Assembly: GCA_965200775.1 (NCBI GenBank)
Contig: OZ241383.1
Coordinates: 1,860,001 to 1,924,000 of the forward strand
DNA from: Poriferisocius sp965200775
GTDB lineage: Bacteria > Actinomycetota > Acidimicrobiia > Acidimicrobiales > Bin134
Length of the DNA: 64,000 nt
Direction: 5' to 3'
Under the pieces are notes generated by a model. That model made no database searches. It had not been told where the DNA came from and saw nothing but the letters and a program-made list of their open reading frames with translations. Shown here in pieces: positions 29,111-38,042 of the stretch (its first letter is position 1; each line of letters starts with the position of its first letter). A program made the translations under genes and the position numbers.

Positions 29111-29212
29111 TCCCCCTGGGCCCATGATCCCCCAGTGCCCATAGTCCTTTCAGCGCCCCTAATCCCCCAGTGCCGTTGATCCCTCAGGGCCCATAGTCCT
29201 TTCAGCGCCCCT
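29101..29212. repeat. Degenerate 52-bp tandem repeat in an intergenic region
   Basis: A 24-bp block (GCCCATAGTCCTTTCAGCGC plus CCCT) occurs at 29137-29160 and 29189-29212, period 52 bp, with CCCCCAGTGCC-like blocks between and a degraded earlier unit from 29101. It begins at the stop of the SnoaL-like gene. No hairpin or coding sense is evident. Confidence 0.7.
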
Positions 29213-29305
29213 GTTCGGGCCATGAGCCCAACGGACTGCCACTAGGGTTGAGCCGGGCCGGTCGGACCGCCTCGAATGCTCGAACCACCACAGGAGCCAA
29301 TCTTC

Positions 29306-30577
29306 ATGCAGATGGACCACATGATCCTGGTCAGCATCGACGACCACATGGTCGAACCTCCCGACCTGTTCGAGAACCACGTCCCGGCCCTGCATAAGGA
29401 CAAGATGCCCAGGGTGGTGCGCAACGAGGAAGGCATCGACGAGTGGCACTACGAGGGGACGGCCACATCCACCAGGTTCGGCCTGGCAGCGACGGTGGGC
29501 TGGCCCCCAGAGGAATGGGGTTCCTACGCCGGAAGCTACGCCGAGCTGCGCCCCGGGTGCTTCGATGTCCACGAGCGGGTGAGGGACATGGATGCCAACG
29601 GCATGCTGGCTTCGCTGAACTTCCCGACCATGGCCGGGTTCAATGCCCGCACATTCAACGAGGGCGAGGACAAAACCCTCGCGATGATTGTGATGCGGGC
29701 CTACAACGACTGGGTTATCGACGAGTGGTGCGCCGCCTATCCCGACCGGTTCATCCCCCTGGGAATGGTGCCCAACTGGGACCCCGAACTGGCCGCCGAC
29801 GAGGTCAGGCGAATCGGCCGAAAGGGGTGTAGGTCGATCAGCTTCCTCGAGACCCCCCATGTGTACGGGCTGCCCAGCTTCATGTCGGGCCACTGGGACC
29901 CGATGTTCCAGGCCATCTGCGACGAGAACATGGTCCTTTCGCTGCACATAGGGGCCGGCTTCGAGGTCATCCGTCGCCCGGCCGAAGCGCCAATCGACCA
30001 CCTGATGGTGCTGTCCACCCAGATCGCGGCGATAACCGCCCAGGACCTCCTTTTCGGCGGCGTGTTCCAGAAGTTCCCGACCCTGCGGGTGGCACTTTCC
30101 GAAGGCGGAATCGGCTGGGTGCCCTTCTATCTGGACCGCATCGACCGCCACTGGACCAACCAGACCTGGCTACACGGCAACGAGGAGTTCGGGGGCAAGC
30201 TGCCGTCGGAGGTGTTCAAGGAACATTTCCTGTGCTGCTACATCACCGACCCTGCCGGGCTCGAACTCCGCCACCGGATGCTCGACAACGTGGCCTGGGA
30301 GTGCGACTACCCGCACACCGACACGACGTGGCCGGAATCGCCCGAGTTCGCCTGGAGGGAACTGCAAGCGGCGGGCTGCACCCCCGAGGAGATCGACAAG
30401 ATCACCTTCGAGAACGCCTGCCGGTTCTTCGATTGGGACCCGTTCGCCCATACCCGCAGAGAGGATGCCACCGTCGGCGCGCTGCGGGCCCGGGCAGCCG
30501 ATGTCGATACCACGAGGATGACCCGGGCCGAGTGGAAGGCTCGCAACGAGGCCGAAGGGGTCGGCGTCTTCGCCTAG
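29306..30577 (+). CDS. Amidohydrolase-2 family metal-dependent hydrolase (paralogue 2)
   Basis: 423 residues, same layout as the protein at 13597-14880: VSIDDHMVEPPDLFENHVP at the start, SEGGIGWVPFYLDR in the middle, WECDYPHTDTTWPESPE late. The metal site of this family uses His/Asp/Glu from these motifs; chemistry may be hydrolytic or decarboxylating. ATG 29306 is chosen because AGGAG precedes it; an in-frame ATG at 29276 would start before that RBS. TAGGGT near 29243 may be the -10 element. Its TAG overlaps the GTG of the following acyl-CoA ligase (TAGTG), so the two proteins are made together. Confidence 0.88.
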   Translation: MQMDHMILVSIDDHMVEPPDLFENHVPALHKDKMPRVVRNEEGIDEWHYEGTATSTRFGLAATVGWPPEEWGSYAGSYAELRPGCFDVHERVRDMDANGMLASLNFPTMAGFNARTFNEGEDKTLAMIVMRAYNDWVIDEWCAAYPDRFIPLGMVPNWDPELAADEVRRIGRKGCRSISFLETPHVYGLPSFMSGHWDPMFQAICDENMVLSLHIGAGFEVIRRPAEAPIDHLMVLSTQIAAITAQDLLFGGVFQKFPTLRVALSEGGIGWVPFYLDRIDRHWTNQTWLHGNEEFGGKLPSEVFKEHFLCCYITDPAGLELRHRMLDNVAWECDYPHTDTTWPESPEFAWRELQAAGCTPEEIDKITFENACRFFDWDPFAHTRREDATVGALRARAADVDTTRMTRAEWKARNEAEGVGVFA

Positions 30578-32199
30578 TGGTTCGTCTTTTTCAATTCTCA
30601 TCGCCGGACACGATCCCGGCCGCGGTCTTCAGCACTATCACGGCCCGCCCCGACGCCGAAGCGGTGGTTGCCGACGGCCAAAGGGTCTCCTACCGCGAGC
30701 TTGGAGAGCTGGTTGTCGCCTCTACCCGGGCCGTGATCGCTGCCGGCGTGCAACCGGGGGATCGGGTGGCGGTGTGGGCACCGAACGGCCTCCACTGGGT
30801 GCTGGCCGCGCTGGGCGCGCAGTGCGCCGGCGCTGCCCTGGTGCCGGTGAACACCCGGTGGAAGGGATCCGAGGCCGCCTATCTCCTGGCCCGGTCGAAG
30901 GCCACTGTCCTGTTCACGTCGATCGGGTTCCTTGGCACCGATACCGTCGCCATGCTCGACGGCGAGCACGCCGGCGGCGACACCGATCTCTCTGCGCTCG
31001 ACCGCATCGTGTTGCTGCCGGGGTCGGGCGAGCCCGTTGAACGGCCCGGCAGTTGTGTACGCGCCGAGAGGTGGGACGACTTCATGGCCGCCGGGGAGTC
31101 GGTTGACCGGTCCACCGCCATCGAGCGGCTCCAATCGGTTGCACCCGACGACCCCAGCGACGTGCTCTTCACCTCGGGGACGACAGGGCTTCCCAAGGGG
31201 GTGGTTATGTCGCACGCCCAAACCGTGCGGCAGTTCAACGACTGGTGCGACGCCGTCGGGCTCGAACCGGGTGATCGCTACCTCATCGTCAACCCCTTCT
31301 TCCACATGTTCGGGTACAAGGCAGGCTGGCTGGCGAGCCTGATGCGGGGGGCGACGATCTACCCGGTGCCGGTGTTGAACATGGAAGATGTTCTCTCCTC
31401 CATCGAGCATGAGCGCATCACGGTTTTCCCAGGCGCCCCGACCATCTACCGGACGATGCTCGACCATCCCGGCCTCGACGAACACGACATCAGCTCGCTT
31501 CGGGTGGCGGTGACCGGCGGCGCCGACATCCCGGTGCCGCTCATCGAGGAGATGCTGGACCGCCTGCCGTTCTCGACGGTGCTCACCGGGTACGGGCTCA
31601 CCGAGGCCGGAACCTGCACGATCTCCCGCCCCGACGACGACGCCGAGACCATCGCCACCACTGCCGGCCGGGCTGCTCGCGACCTCGAGGTGGTCATCGC
31701 CGGTAGTGACGGTGCCGAGCTGCCCCGGGGCGAAACCGGGGAGCTGCTGGTGCGCGGCTACAGCGTGATGCAGGGCTACCTCGACGATCCCGAGGCCACG
31801 GCCAACGCCATCGATACCAACGGCTTCCTCCACACCGGGGACCTCGCCACCATGGACGAGCACGGTTACGTGAGAATCGTGGGCAGGCTGAAGGACATGA
31901 TCATGGTCGGCGGTTTCAACGTTTACCCCGCCGAGGTGGAGAACGCACTGCTCAAGCACCCGGACATCGGCCAGGCCGCCGTGGTCGCCATCCCGGATCG
32001 TCGCATGGGCGAGGTTGCTGTGGCCTGGGTGGTGGCGTCCCCTGGCACCACGCCCGACCCCGACGAAATCATCGGTTGGAGTCGTGACCGGATGGCCAAC
32101 TACAAGGTTCCCCGCCGTATCACCATCACCGATGCCCTCCCGATGAACGCCTCGGGAAAGGTATTGAAGGACGAACTCCGAGCCAGACAGACCTGGTAG
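30577..32199 (+). CDS. Fatty/aromatic acyl-CoA synthetase (FadD-like)
   Basis: 540 residues of the ANL ligase family: LFTSGTTGLPKGVVMSHAQT near 205, TGYGLTEAGTC near 335, HTGDLATMDEHGYVRIVGRLKD near 420, and the C-terminal Lys in MNASGKVLKDELRARQ. GTG 30577 shares its first base with the amidohydrolase stop; longer frames upstream are shadows of the amidohydrolase. The coupling implies that an acid made or trimmed by the amidohydrolase is activated as CoA thioester. Its stop abuts the stop of the convergent OLD-nuclease gene with no spacer. Confidence 0.9.
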   Translation: MVRLFQFSSPDTIPAAVFSTITARPDAEAVVADGQRVSYRELGELVVASTRAVIAAGVQPGDRVAVWAPNGLHWVLAALGAQCAGAALVPVNTRWKGSEAAYLLARSKATVLFTSIGFLGTDTVAMLDGEHAGGDTDLSALDRIVLLPGSGEPVERPGSCVRAERWDDFMAAGESVDRSTAIERLQSVAPDDPSDVLFTSGTTGLPKGVVMSHAQTVRQFNDWCDAVGLEPGDRYLIVNPFFHMFGYKAGWLASLMRGATIYPVPVLNMEDVLSSIEHERITVFPGAPTIYRTMLDHPGLDEHDISSLRVAVTGGADIPVPLIEEMLDRLPFSTVLTGYGLTEAGTCTISRPDDDAETIATTAGRAARDLEVVIAGSDGAELPRGETGELLVRGYSVMQGYLDDPEATANAIDTNGFLHTGDLATMDEHGYVRIVGRLKDMIMVGGFNVYPAEVENALLKHPDIGQAAVVAIPDRRMGEVAVAWVVASPGTTPDPDEIIGWSRDRMANYKVPRRITITDALPMNASGKVLKDELRARQTW

Positions 32200-33936
32200 C
32201 TAATCCAGGGTCGCGCCTTCTGCAGCAGTGGCAATGTGGTCCAATTTGTCCCTCACCTCGGGATCTATCTCGTCGAGGGAGATGAACTCGACTAGTTGGT
32301 AGAAGTTCCCCTTGGGCATTGAATTGGGCTGAGACAGGACTTCAAAAAATCCCTCGAATAACGGGATAAGAAATTCATCACTCACCTTGGTGTTGGCATC
32401 CCACGGAGAACCTCGACCAAGTCGATCCAAAGCTCCAGTAACCTCCTGAATTGACTGACTCATTGCACTTCTGTAGTCAATCACATTCTGTTCTTCAAAC
32501 AAGGGTCCTAACGCAGTCAATTCACCGCGACGTTCAGCCCATGCCATGAGACTATTCTCAGAAAATATATAGTTTTCTATTTCGCGTCGCTTCCACATAA
32601 GGCTATCAACTGGACCCAAGTCCACATGATCCTGCTCCAATTTGTCAAATAGCGCTACCGCTCGCAATCCTGGCAAAGACTCTTTAAGGCCAAAATAGTG
32701 AACACTAACCTGTTTAGGTACATTACCCACGTAATGCACATAAGGGCGATCCAACGCCCTTATGGCGCCCTGATGGTCCAGCTTGCGAGCCAACGCACGA
32801 AGCACCCTTAGATCCGTAGATCCTTCCAAATAGAGTACCCATCCGGTCTGTTCAGCCTGATAATAGTGCTCGAACCCGATATCGGCTAGAGCCTTGCGAA
32901 CCTGGCTTTCCCTCCGATCTATACGATGGGGGTTGGGGCCTATGAATGCAACCAGCAAATCGCTGCCCGCTGCTTCATTTAGCAATACCTCGGAATGGCT
33001 GGCAACAATAATCTGACTGCCAACCTGATCTGCAGACTCCTTGATGAGGTTGTAAATCTGTCTTTGCCTGAGAATTTCCAAGTGAGCATCCGGCTCATCC
33101 AGCATTATAACAGTGCCTGGGTTTGCGAACATGTACGCCAGCAATAGAACAGTCTGCTGAAGGCCTCGCCCGGCTGAAGATAGGTCTAGCCTAACATTCC
33201 TTTCGGTATAGCCCATCGTAATCTCGCCTCGTTGAGGAAGATATTTTGGTTCCTCCAATTCGACACCAAATAACTTGACGATGTGATCCCTGAGCTTTTC
33301 CCATGCTTCTGGACTATCAGTGTGGACTTGATAACATAGGTTTCGGAGAACTTCAGCCGTACGTCCTTCACCTATACGTACTGAAATCGCTCCATGAGGT
33401 ATACGAGTTTCGGTTCCGGCGAGACCAGACATGGGTGGCAACAGAGCCACAGTAGTGTTTTCTGCACCTTCTGGGATGCCTTCCCCATTGCCTGTTTCCA
33501 ATTCCCGCGGCCTGCAGTAGAAGGACTCAGAGTTTGCATAATAGAACTCCATGCCACAGGACCACTCCCTACCGGCATCGTCTACCCCGTCTACGGTGAC
33601 CTCAATCAGAACATTGCTGGTCTTTTGGCGACCGTCCTCGCGCCTCACATTCCGGACATGGCGGTCATGCCAAAGAAGGTTGGCCTCCGGCGTTGGAGCT
33701 GATACAAGGTCCTGACGGCTGACTGTTACTCCAGGACGTTTTGTAGGGGTTGGTTTTCCGGAACGCTTCTCCATCCAACGCTTCACCCCGGCGTTCCAGA
33801 GTGTCAGGGCTTGCAAGGCCGAAGTCTTGCCTGAGTTGTTTGGCCCGATGAACACCACTGGGCTACTCAGCTCAATGTCAACTTCATCTTCACCAAAGCG
33901 CTTGAAGTTGCGGATACGTAAACGGGTGAGGGTCAT
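32200..33936 (-). CDS. OLD-family ATPase with C-terminal TOPRIM nuclease domain
   Basis: 578 residues. ABC/SMC-type ATPase at the N-terminus: FKRFGEDEVDIELSSPVVFI, Walker A GPNNSGKTSA near residue 31, signature DLSSAGRGLQQT near 252, Walker B TVIMLDEPDAHLE near 280. A TOPRIM-like domain follows with LYLEGSTDLRVLRAL near 370 (Glu and Asp for metal). OLD nucleases nick or cut DNA and act in phage defence, alone or as GajA-type partners; no GajB-like helicase or retron is adjacent. It is visibly less GC-rich than its neighbours, so probably acquired. Its stop abuts the FadD stop, leaving no terminator between convergent genes. Confidence 0.88.
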   Translation of the reverse strand: MTLTRLRIRNFKRFGEDEVDIELSSPVVFIGPNNSGKTSALQALTLWNAGVKRWMEKRSGKPTPTKRPGVTVSRQDLVSAPTPEANLLWHDRHVRNVRREDGRQKTSNVLIEVTVDGVDDAGREWSCGMEFYYANSESFYCRPRELETGNGEGIPEGAENTTVALLPPMSGLAGTETRIPHGAISVRIGEGRTAEVLRNLCYQVHTDSPEAWEKLRDHIVKLFGVELEEPKYLPQRGEITMGYTERNVRLDLSSAGRGLQQTVLLLAYMFANPGTVIMLDEPDAHLEILRQRQIYNLIKESADQVGSQIIVASHSEVLLNEAAGSDLLVAFIGPNPHRIDRRESQVRKALADIGFEHYYQAEQTGWVLYLEGSTDLRVLRALARKLDHQGAIRALDRPYVHYVGNVPKQVSVHYFGLKESLPGLRAVALFDKLEQDHVDLGPVDSLMWKRREIENYIFSENSLMAWAERRGELTALGPLFEEQNVIDYRSAMSQSIQEVTGALDRLGRGSPWDANTKVSDEFLIPLFEGFFEVLSQPNSMPKGNFYQLVEFISLDEIDPEVRDKLDHIATAAEGATLD

Positions 33937-34005
33937 GAGCGCAGCAGTAACGCTTGAATGTCCGGCACCATCTCTTTGCTCACCGCCATCAGTATACAGA
34001 TGGGG

Positions 34006-34560
34006 CTACGAGCTCTCGCCCTGCCGGTTGAAGGCCTGCCAGGTGTGATCCTCGAACGGGAGGGTGCCGAGGCCCTCATGGTTCTTTGGCCATTCTGCCG
34101 GAGGCAGGCCAAGGGGGTTCACCCCCACCTCGGCGCCGTAGAACAGCTTGTGGCGGCGGCGAGCGAAGTACCAGTGGCCATCACGGCGCTCGTAAGTGTC
34201 GTCGTAACGGATGGCCTGGTGTATCCACCGGTCGCCGTCGGCAATCTCTCCCTTGCAGTAGACGAAGCCGGTGGCGTGATCGGCGTCGATCAGATCGATC
34301 TGGTGGGTGCCAATGTTGAGGATCGACAGTCCGACCGCCCCCAGCGAGCGAGCGAAGTCGTCTCGCAGAGCATCCCTACCCCGACGGTCCCGGCCGATCC
34401 GCACGTCATCGACGAACAGCATGACCAAGGCGTCAAGGTCACGCCGGTCCACAGCCACCGCGTACCGGGCAGCTAGCTGGCGGATCTCCTCGTAGGCCAG
34501 GAGGCGGTTGACAGAGACTCGAGTCTCCTGGGGACTCTGGAAGGCAGTGACTTCGTCCAT
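34006..34560 (-). CDS. SnoaL/NTF2-like fold protein
   Basis: 184 residues, longer than the one at 28673. SnoaL_4 pattern: IRQLAARYAVAVDRRDLDAL then a short strand VRIGRDRRGRDAL, HQIDLIDADHATGFVYCKGE in the middle and YFARRRHKLFYGAEVG. Related domains act in ring hydroxylation, dehydration or isomerisation of aromatic and steroid-like compounds. CAATAT lies 6 nt before ATG 34560. A hairpin separates it from the upstream Ltp2/DUF35 pair, so it is probably its own transcript. Confidence 0.75.
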   Translation of the reverse strand: MDEVTAFQSPQETRVSVNRLLAYEEIRQLAARYAVAVDRRDLDALVMLFVDDVRIGRDRRGRDALRDDFARSLGAVGLSILNIGTHQIDLIDADHATGFVYCKGEIADGDRWIHQAIRYDDTYERRDGHWYFARRRHKLFYGAEVGVNPLGLPPAEWPKNHEGLGTLPFEDHTWQAFNRQGESS

Positions 34561-34566
34561 ATTTTG

Positions 34567-34572
34567 ATATTG
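34567..34572 (-). promoter_or_regulatory. -10-like hexamer CAATAT before a SnoaL-like gene
   Basis: CAATAT on the minus strand, 6 nt before ATG 34560. Confidence 0.4.
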
Positions 34573-34593
34573 GCACGCTCAAATGAGGAGCGC

Positions 34594-34623
34594 CTACAGC
34601 CTTTAGGGGACCTTCTGCTGTAG
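34594..34623 (-). terminator. Candidate hairpin after the DUF35 gene
   Basis: CTACAGC (34594-34600) and GCTGTAG (34617-34623) can pair, 16-nt loop, starting 4 nt past the end of the DUF35 gene. No T-run follows, so termination is only possible. Confidence 0.35.
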
Positions 34624-34626
34624 ACC

Positions 34627-35040
34627 TCAGGTCAGTGGCTTGAACACAAGGAGGGTGACGCCGTCCACGTCCTCGTAGGCGGCTTCCACTGTCATGCCCA
34701 CCGTGATGTCGGCCACGTCGCAGTCCACCATGTTGCCCACCAGTCGGGGGCCCTCGTCGAGGTCCACCAGGGCGATGGCGAACGGGATCCGGCCGGCCAG
34801 TGCGGGGTCGTGGCCCGCCCGGTCAACTGTGAAGGAGTACACCGTGCCCCGCCCGCCGCCTTCCTCCCAGGTCCAGTCGTCGCCCAGGCAGTGGGGGCAC
34901 CGGCCCCTGGGGTAGAAGAACCACCCGTCACGGGGGCAGCGGGGCAGCACCAGCCGCCGCTCCCGCAGGCCGTCGAAGTAGGGAGCGGTAAGCGGGGTGG
35001 GAGTGGGCAGGGGGCGCCCGTCAGCCGAGAAATGAACCAT
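34627..35040 (-). CDS. DUF35 Zn-ribbon/OB-fold protein, partner of the thiolase-like protein
   Basis: 137 residues: a helical N-terminal arm (PLTAPYFDGLRERRL), a rubredoxin-like ribbon RCPRDGWFFYPRGRCPHC, then an OB-fold ending VTLLVFKPL. Only three of the usual four ribbon Cys are visible because the first knuckle reads C-P-R-D, so zinc binding may be altered. Proteins of this family bind acyl-CoA and pair with SCP-x/Ltp2-type partners, as ChsH2 does. ATG 35040 overlaps the stop of the upstream thiolase-like gene by one base, so both are translated together. The longer upstream frame is a shadow. Confidence 0.87.
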   Translation of the reverse strand: MVHFSADGRPLPTPTPLTAPYFDGLRERRLVLPRCPRDGWFFYPRGRCPHCLGDDWTWEEGGGRGTVYSFTVDRAGHDPALAGRIPFAIALVDLDEGPRLVGNMVDCDVADITVGMTVEAAYEDVDGVTLLVFKPLT

Positions 35041-36239
35041 CAGGCCCCCTCCAGGATGAGAGCCACCTGCTCGGCCAGCATCCCCCCCGTGCCGTTGGCG
35101 TAGGCGATGTCGCACTTGGGGAGCTGGCGGTCGCCGGCCCGGCCCTGCACCTGCCGGACCGCCTCGGTGATATGGCTCATGCCGCCTCCCAACCCGGCCT
35201 GGCCCATGCCTAGCTGTCCACCGTGGGTGTTAAGGGGCCAGTCCCCGTCGTAGCGCAGGCTGTGTTCGTCGATGAACCTTCCGCCCTCGCCCTTGGGGCA
35301 GAACCCGGCGTCTTCAATGGTCAAAAGCACGGTGATGGTGTAGCAGTCGTACATGGAGGCCATGTCCACCGCGTCACGGGACACCCCGGCCATGGCGAAC
35401 GCCCGGTCGGCGGCCAGCCGGATGGGGGTGTCGATGACGTCGGGAGCGTAGGTGATGCTCTTGTGGGTGAGGTGCTCCCCGTAACCGCTCACGTACACCG
35501 GTCTATGGGGAGCTCGGGCCGCTCGCTCCGCCGTGGTGACCAGCACCGCCGACCCGCCGTAGCACGGCATGACGATCTCCAGCAGCTTCAGCGGGTCGGC
35601 CACGTAGCGGGAGTTCATCACGTCGTCGATGGTGATGGGCTTGCCGTGAAACACCGCGTCGGGATTGGCCTGGGCGTTGTAACGGGAGTCAACCGCCACC
35701 TTGGCCAACGTCTCCTCCGCTACCCCGTAGGCGGACATGTAGCGGCTGGCAGCCATGGCAAAGCTAGGGGTAGCGGCCACCAGCCCGGCAGGGATCTCGA
35801 ACTGGCCCTGGGGCGAGCCCCAGACATCGCCGCCCATGTATGCCCCCATCCGCATCTTGAGCGGACTTCCGTTTTGGCCAGGCTGGGGCGGAGCGGGAAC
35901 CGACGGGGCAAACACCAGCACCGTCTCGCAAATGCCAACCTCGATGGCAGCCGCGGCCCGCCACACCATCCCCGCCGGGGTGGCACCGCCCAAATCCACC
36001 ACCTCGTTGAAGTTGCTGCGCACCCCCAGGTACTCGGCCAGCGCCGAGGGGGCGAACATGGGGGACTCCCGCAGGCTGTTGATCACCAGCCCGTCCACCT
36101 CGTTCTTGTCCACCTCGGCATCGGCCAGCACCTCGGCTGCCAGCTCGGCGCAAGCTTCTACCGTGAACATGGGTCTGTCCCACACCCGTTTTGGGGCCCA
36201 CTCGGTGAGACCCACAATCGCTGCCGCTCTCTTTCCCAT
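35040..36239 (-). CDS. Thiolase-fold lipid-transfer protein, Ltp2-like aldolase candidate
   Basis: 399 residues of the SCP-x thiolase-fold family (AAIVGLTEW start; NTHGGQLGMGQAGLGGGMSH late motif; YDCYTITVLLTIED). The nucleophilic Cys expected after the first ~85 residues is absent: the place reads VVDLGGATPAGMVWRAA. The thiolase at 58994 has NYCATGSEA there. Loss of that Cys plus a coupled DUF35 protein is the arrangement of the Ltp2-ChsH2 retro-aldolase of steroid side-chain breakdown, so a retro-aldol cleavage of a beta-hydroxyacyl-CoA is a reasonable inference. ATG 36239 is chosen because TAGGGT lies 7 nt upstream; a GTG at 36248 is in frame. Confidence 0.85.
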   Translation of the reverse strand: MGKRAAAIVGLTEWAPKRVWDRPMFTVEACAELAAEVLADAEVDKNEVDGLVINSLRESPMFAPSALAEYLGVRSNFNEVVDLGGATPAGMVWRAAAAIEVGICETVLVFAPSVPAPPQPGQNGSPLKMRMGAYMGGDVWGSPQGQFEIPAGLVAATPSFAMAASRYMSAYGVAEETLAKVAVDSRYNAQANPDAVFHGKPITIDDVMNSRYVADPLKLLEIVMPCYGGSAVLVTTAERAARAPHRPVYVSGYGEHLTHKSITYAPDVIDTPIRLAADRAFAMAGVSRDAVDMASMYDCYTITVLLTIEDAGFCPKGEGGRFIDEHSLRYDGDWPLNTHGGQLGMGQAGLGGGMSHITEAVRQVQGRAGDRQLPKCDIAYANGTGGMLAEQVALILEGA

Positions 36240-36246
36240 GGGCCTC

Positions 36247-36252
36247 ACCCTA
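36247..36252 (-). promoter_or_regulatory. -10-like hexamer TAGGGT before the Ltp2-like gene
   Basis: TAGGGT on the minus strand, 7 nt before ATG 36239. Confidence 0.4.
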
Positions 36253-36305
36253 GTGGTGCGAGTGCGAATGGGTTGGGGTGTGCAGGCCCCCGAGCAGGGG
36301 CCTCA

Positions 36306-38036
36306 TCAGCACAGCAATTCGTAGCGGTACCCGTGGGTGGACAGCTCGGAAAGGGCAACGTCGAGGCCGAGAACCGTGCGGGAGCGGTCGCCGTCGCCGT
36401 CGTGAAGCAGGATGATGGCCCCGTCCCGGGCGTGGTCCACGATGTGCTGGGCGATGGTCAGGGGCGACGGGCGGCGCCAATCCTCGGGGTCGACGTTCCA
36501 CAAAGCAATGTCCAGGCCATGTTCGTGGGCCCAGTCGTGGGTGAACGCATCCATAGAGGCATACGGGGGACGCAGGCACGACGCCGCCCGAGGGCCGAGT
36601 AGCTCCTGGGTCCGGCTCACCGTCTCGTCGAACGCCTCACGAGGCAGGCCCGCCAGGTTTTCGTGATTCCACGTGTGGTTCCCAACTTGGTGACCCTCCT
36701 CGAAGATGCGCTCGATGATTTCGGGGTACTTCACGGCCAGCGTGCCCACCACGAAGAACGTGGCCCGGATGTCGTGGCGGGCCAGCACATCGAGCACTTT
36801 CGGTGTGTACACCGGGTGGGGGCCGTCATCGAACGTGAGGTACATGACCGGGGAGTCGTCGGTAGGGGTGGGCTCCGGCGTGGGCTCCGCGGTGCCGGTC
36901 GGGGTAGGTGTGGGGGTCGGGTCGGGATCGGCAGGGTCGGATGGCAACGCCTCCAGCGACAGCCGGTAGTCGTCTTCGTTGGTGTGAGCGGAAACCACGG
37001 TCACCTTCCACGAGCCGGTGGCCGGTAGGTCGGCGTGTACCAACTGGGACCGCTCCGATGCCGGGGCGACCACATGGTCGTCGAGCCTCATGTCGAGCCA
37101 GATCCCAACCGGGGCGTCGAGGGTGGCGGTGAACGTCTGACCCTCGGACATGTGTACCGAATAGGTCTGCCTCCCGCGAAACTCAAGGGTCCCTGCCACG
37201 ATGGCACCAACCGTTCCGGGGTCGAACCGGACGTCCACCTCGGGCGATTCGGGGCCTGGGAGCGGGAGATCGAGCAGCGGCTCGGAGTTGGTCACCGACG
37301 CCGTGGGTTCAGGGGTCGAGAAATCTATGTCCAGCACCCGGCGCTGGGTGATTATGTCGGACGGGTCCTCGGGATCGCGGTCGAGAAGCGACACTTCAAC
37401 CGAGCCGTCTCGTACCTCGATCTCTTCGACAATCACCCTGTCGCCCAGCCGGAATGGCTGCAGGGTTCTCCCGCCCTGCCCGTCGTCTATCAACGGAACC
37501 AGCAGGTGGGTCGACTCCCACCGAGCCGAGTCCACTATGAGGTGTGCGACCAGGTCGTCGTGGCCGTCGCCGTCCAGATCCCCCTGGCTCACCCGGTTCT
37601 GAAGGTCATAGGTCTCCGAAGGCTCACCATCCTGGGAATCGCCGTTGCGGGCCACGACGGCCTTGCCTCCGTCCAACCGGATCGCCTCACCGTCGAGTTC
37701 AAAGGCCATGGACTCGAGGTCTTCCCACTCCAAACCCCACCGTTCGACCACGGTCGGGGTGGGCTCGGGCGATGCCGTCGCCTCGACGGACGGCTCCACC
37801 GAACCTGTGGGAGACGGCTTGGCGGTAGCGGGCAGGGTGGGGGAAGGGGAAGCAGTCGGGGCGGGGGTGGAGGTGCCGGAAGGTTCCGAACCCTCCGAGC
37901 CCTCCGAGGCACACCCGGACAAGACCACCGCGACGAGCAAAATCCACGCCAACGTCCTCGGGGCGCGGCCACCGAGGCCGACTTTTGGCCCGTTCGGCCC
38001 AGCCTCCTTACCGATGGGCACCCTATTGATAGCCAC
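36306..38036 (-). CDS. Lipoprotein polysaccharide deacetylase (NodB domain)
   Basis: 576 residues. An N-terminal basic stretch, a hydrophobic helix and lipobox LSGC near residue 41 mark a lipoprotein. A Ser/Thr/Pro-rich linker (residues 45-90) precedes a middle region containing an FG-GAP-like DLDGDGHDDL and a PPC-like beta domain (YSVHMSEGQTFTATLD), then a second Thr/Pro linker. The C-terminal NodB domain has TFDDGP, NHTWNHENL (metal His pair) and RPPYASMD. It should remove N-acetyl groups from a cell-wall or surface glycan. The start GTG 38036 is uncertain; a GTG five codons later is possible. It converges with nothing and lies 6 nt from the next gene upstream. Confidence 0.87.
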   Translation of the reverse strand: MAINRVPIGKEAGPNGPKVGLGGRAPRTLAWILLVAVVLSGCASEGSEGSEPSGTSTPAPTASPSPTLPATAKPSPTGSVEPSVEATASPEPTPTVVERWGLEWEDLESMAFELDGEAIRLDGGKAVVARNGDSQDGEPSETYDLQNRVSQGDLDGDGHDDLVAHLIVDSARWESTHLLVPLIDDGQGGRTLQPFRLGDRVIVEEIEVRDGSVEVSLLDRDPEDPSDIITQRRVLDIDFSTPEPTASVTNSEPLLDLPLPGPESPEVDVRFDPGTVGAIVAGTLEFRGRQTYSVHMSEGQTFTATLDAPVGIWLDMRLDDHVVAPASERSQLVHADLPATGSWKVTVVSAHTNEDDYRLSLEALPSDPADPDPTPTPTPTGTAEPTPEPTPTDDSPVMYLTFDDGPHPVYTPKVLDVLARHDIRATFFVVGTLAVKYPEIIERIFEEGHQVGNHTWNHENLAGLPREAFDETVSRTQELLGPRAASCLRPPYASMDAFTHDWAHEHGLDIALWNVDPEDWRRPSPLTIAQHIVDHARDGAIILLHDGDGDRSRTVLGLDVALSELSTHGYRYELLC

Positions 38037-38042
38037 TGCGGC

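Noticed and set aside
29101..29212. CRISPR or attachment site
   Set aside because: Units are degenerate and tandem without unique spacers; no integrase or tRNA nearby.
32200..34005. Gabija system
   Set aside because: The ATPase/TOPRIM protein fits OLD/GajA, but no GajB-type helicase gene lies on either side.
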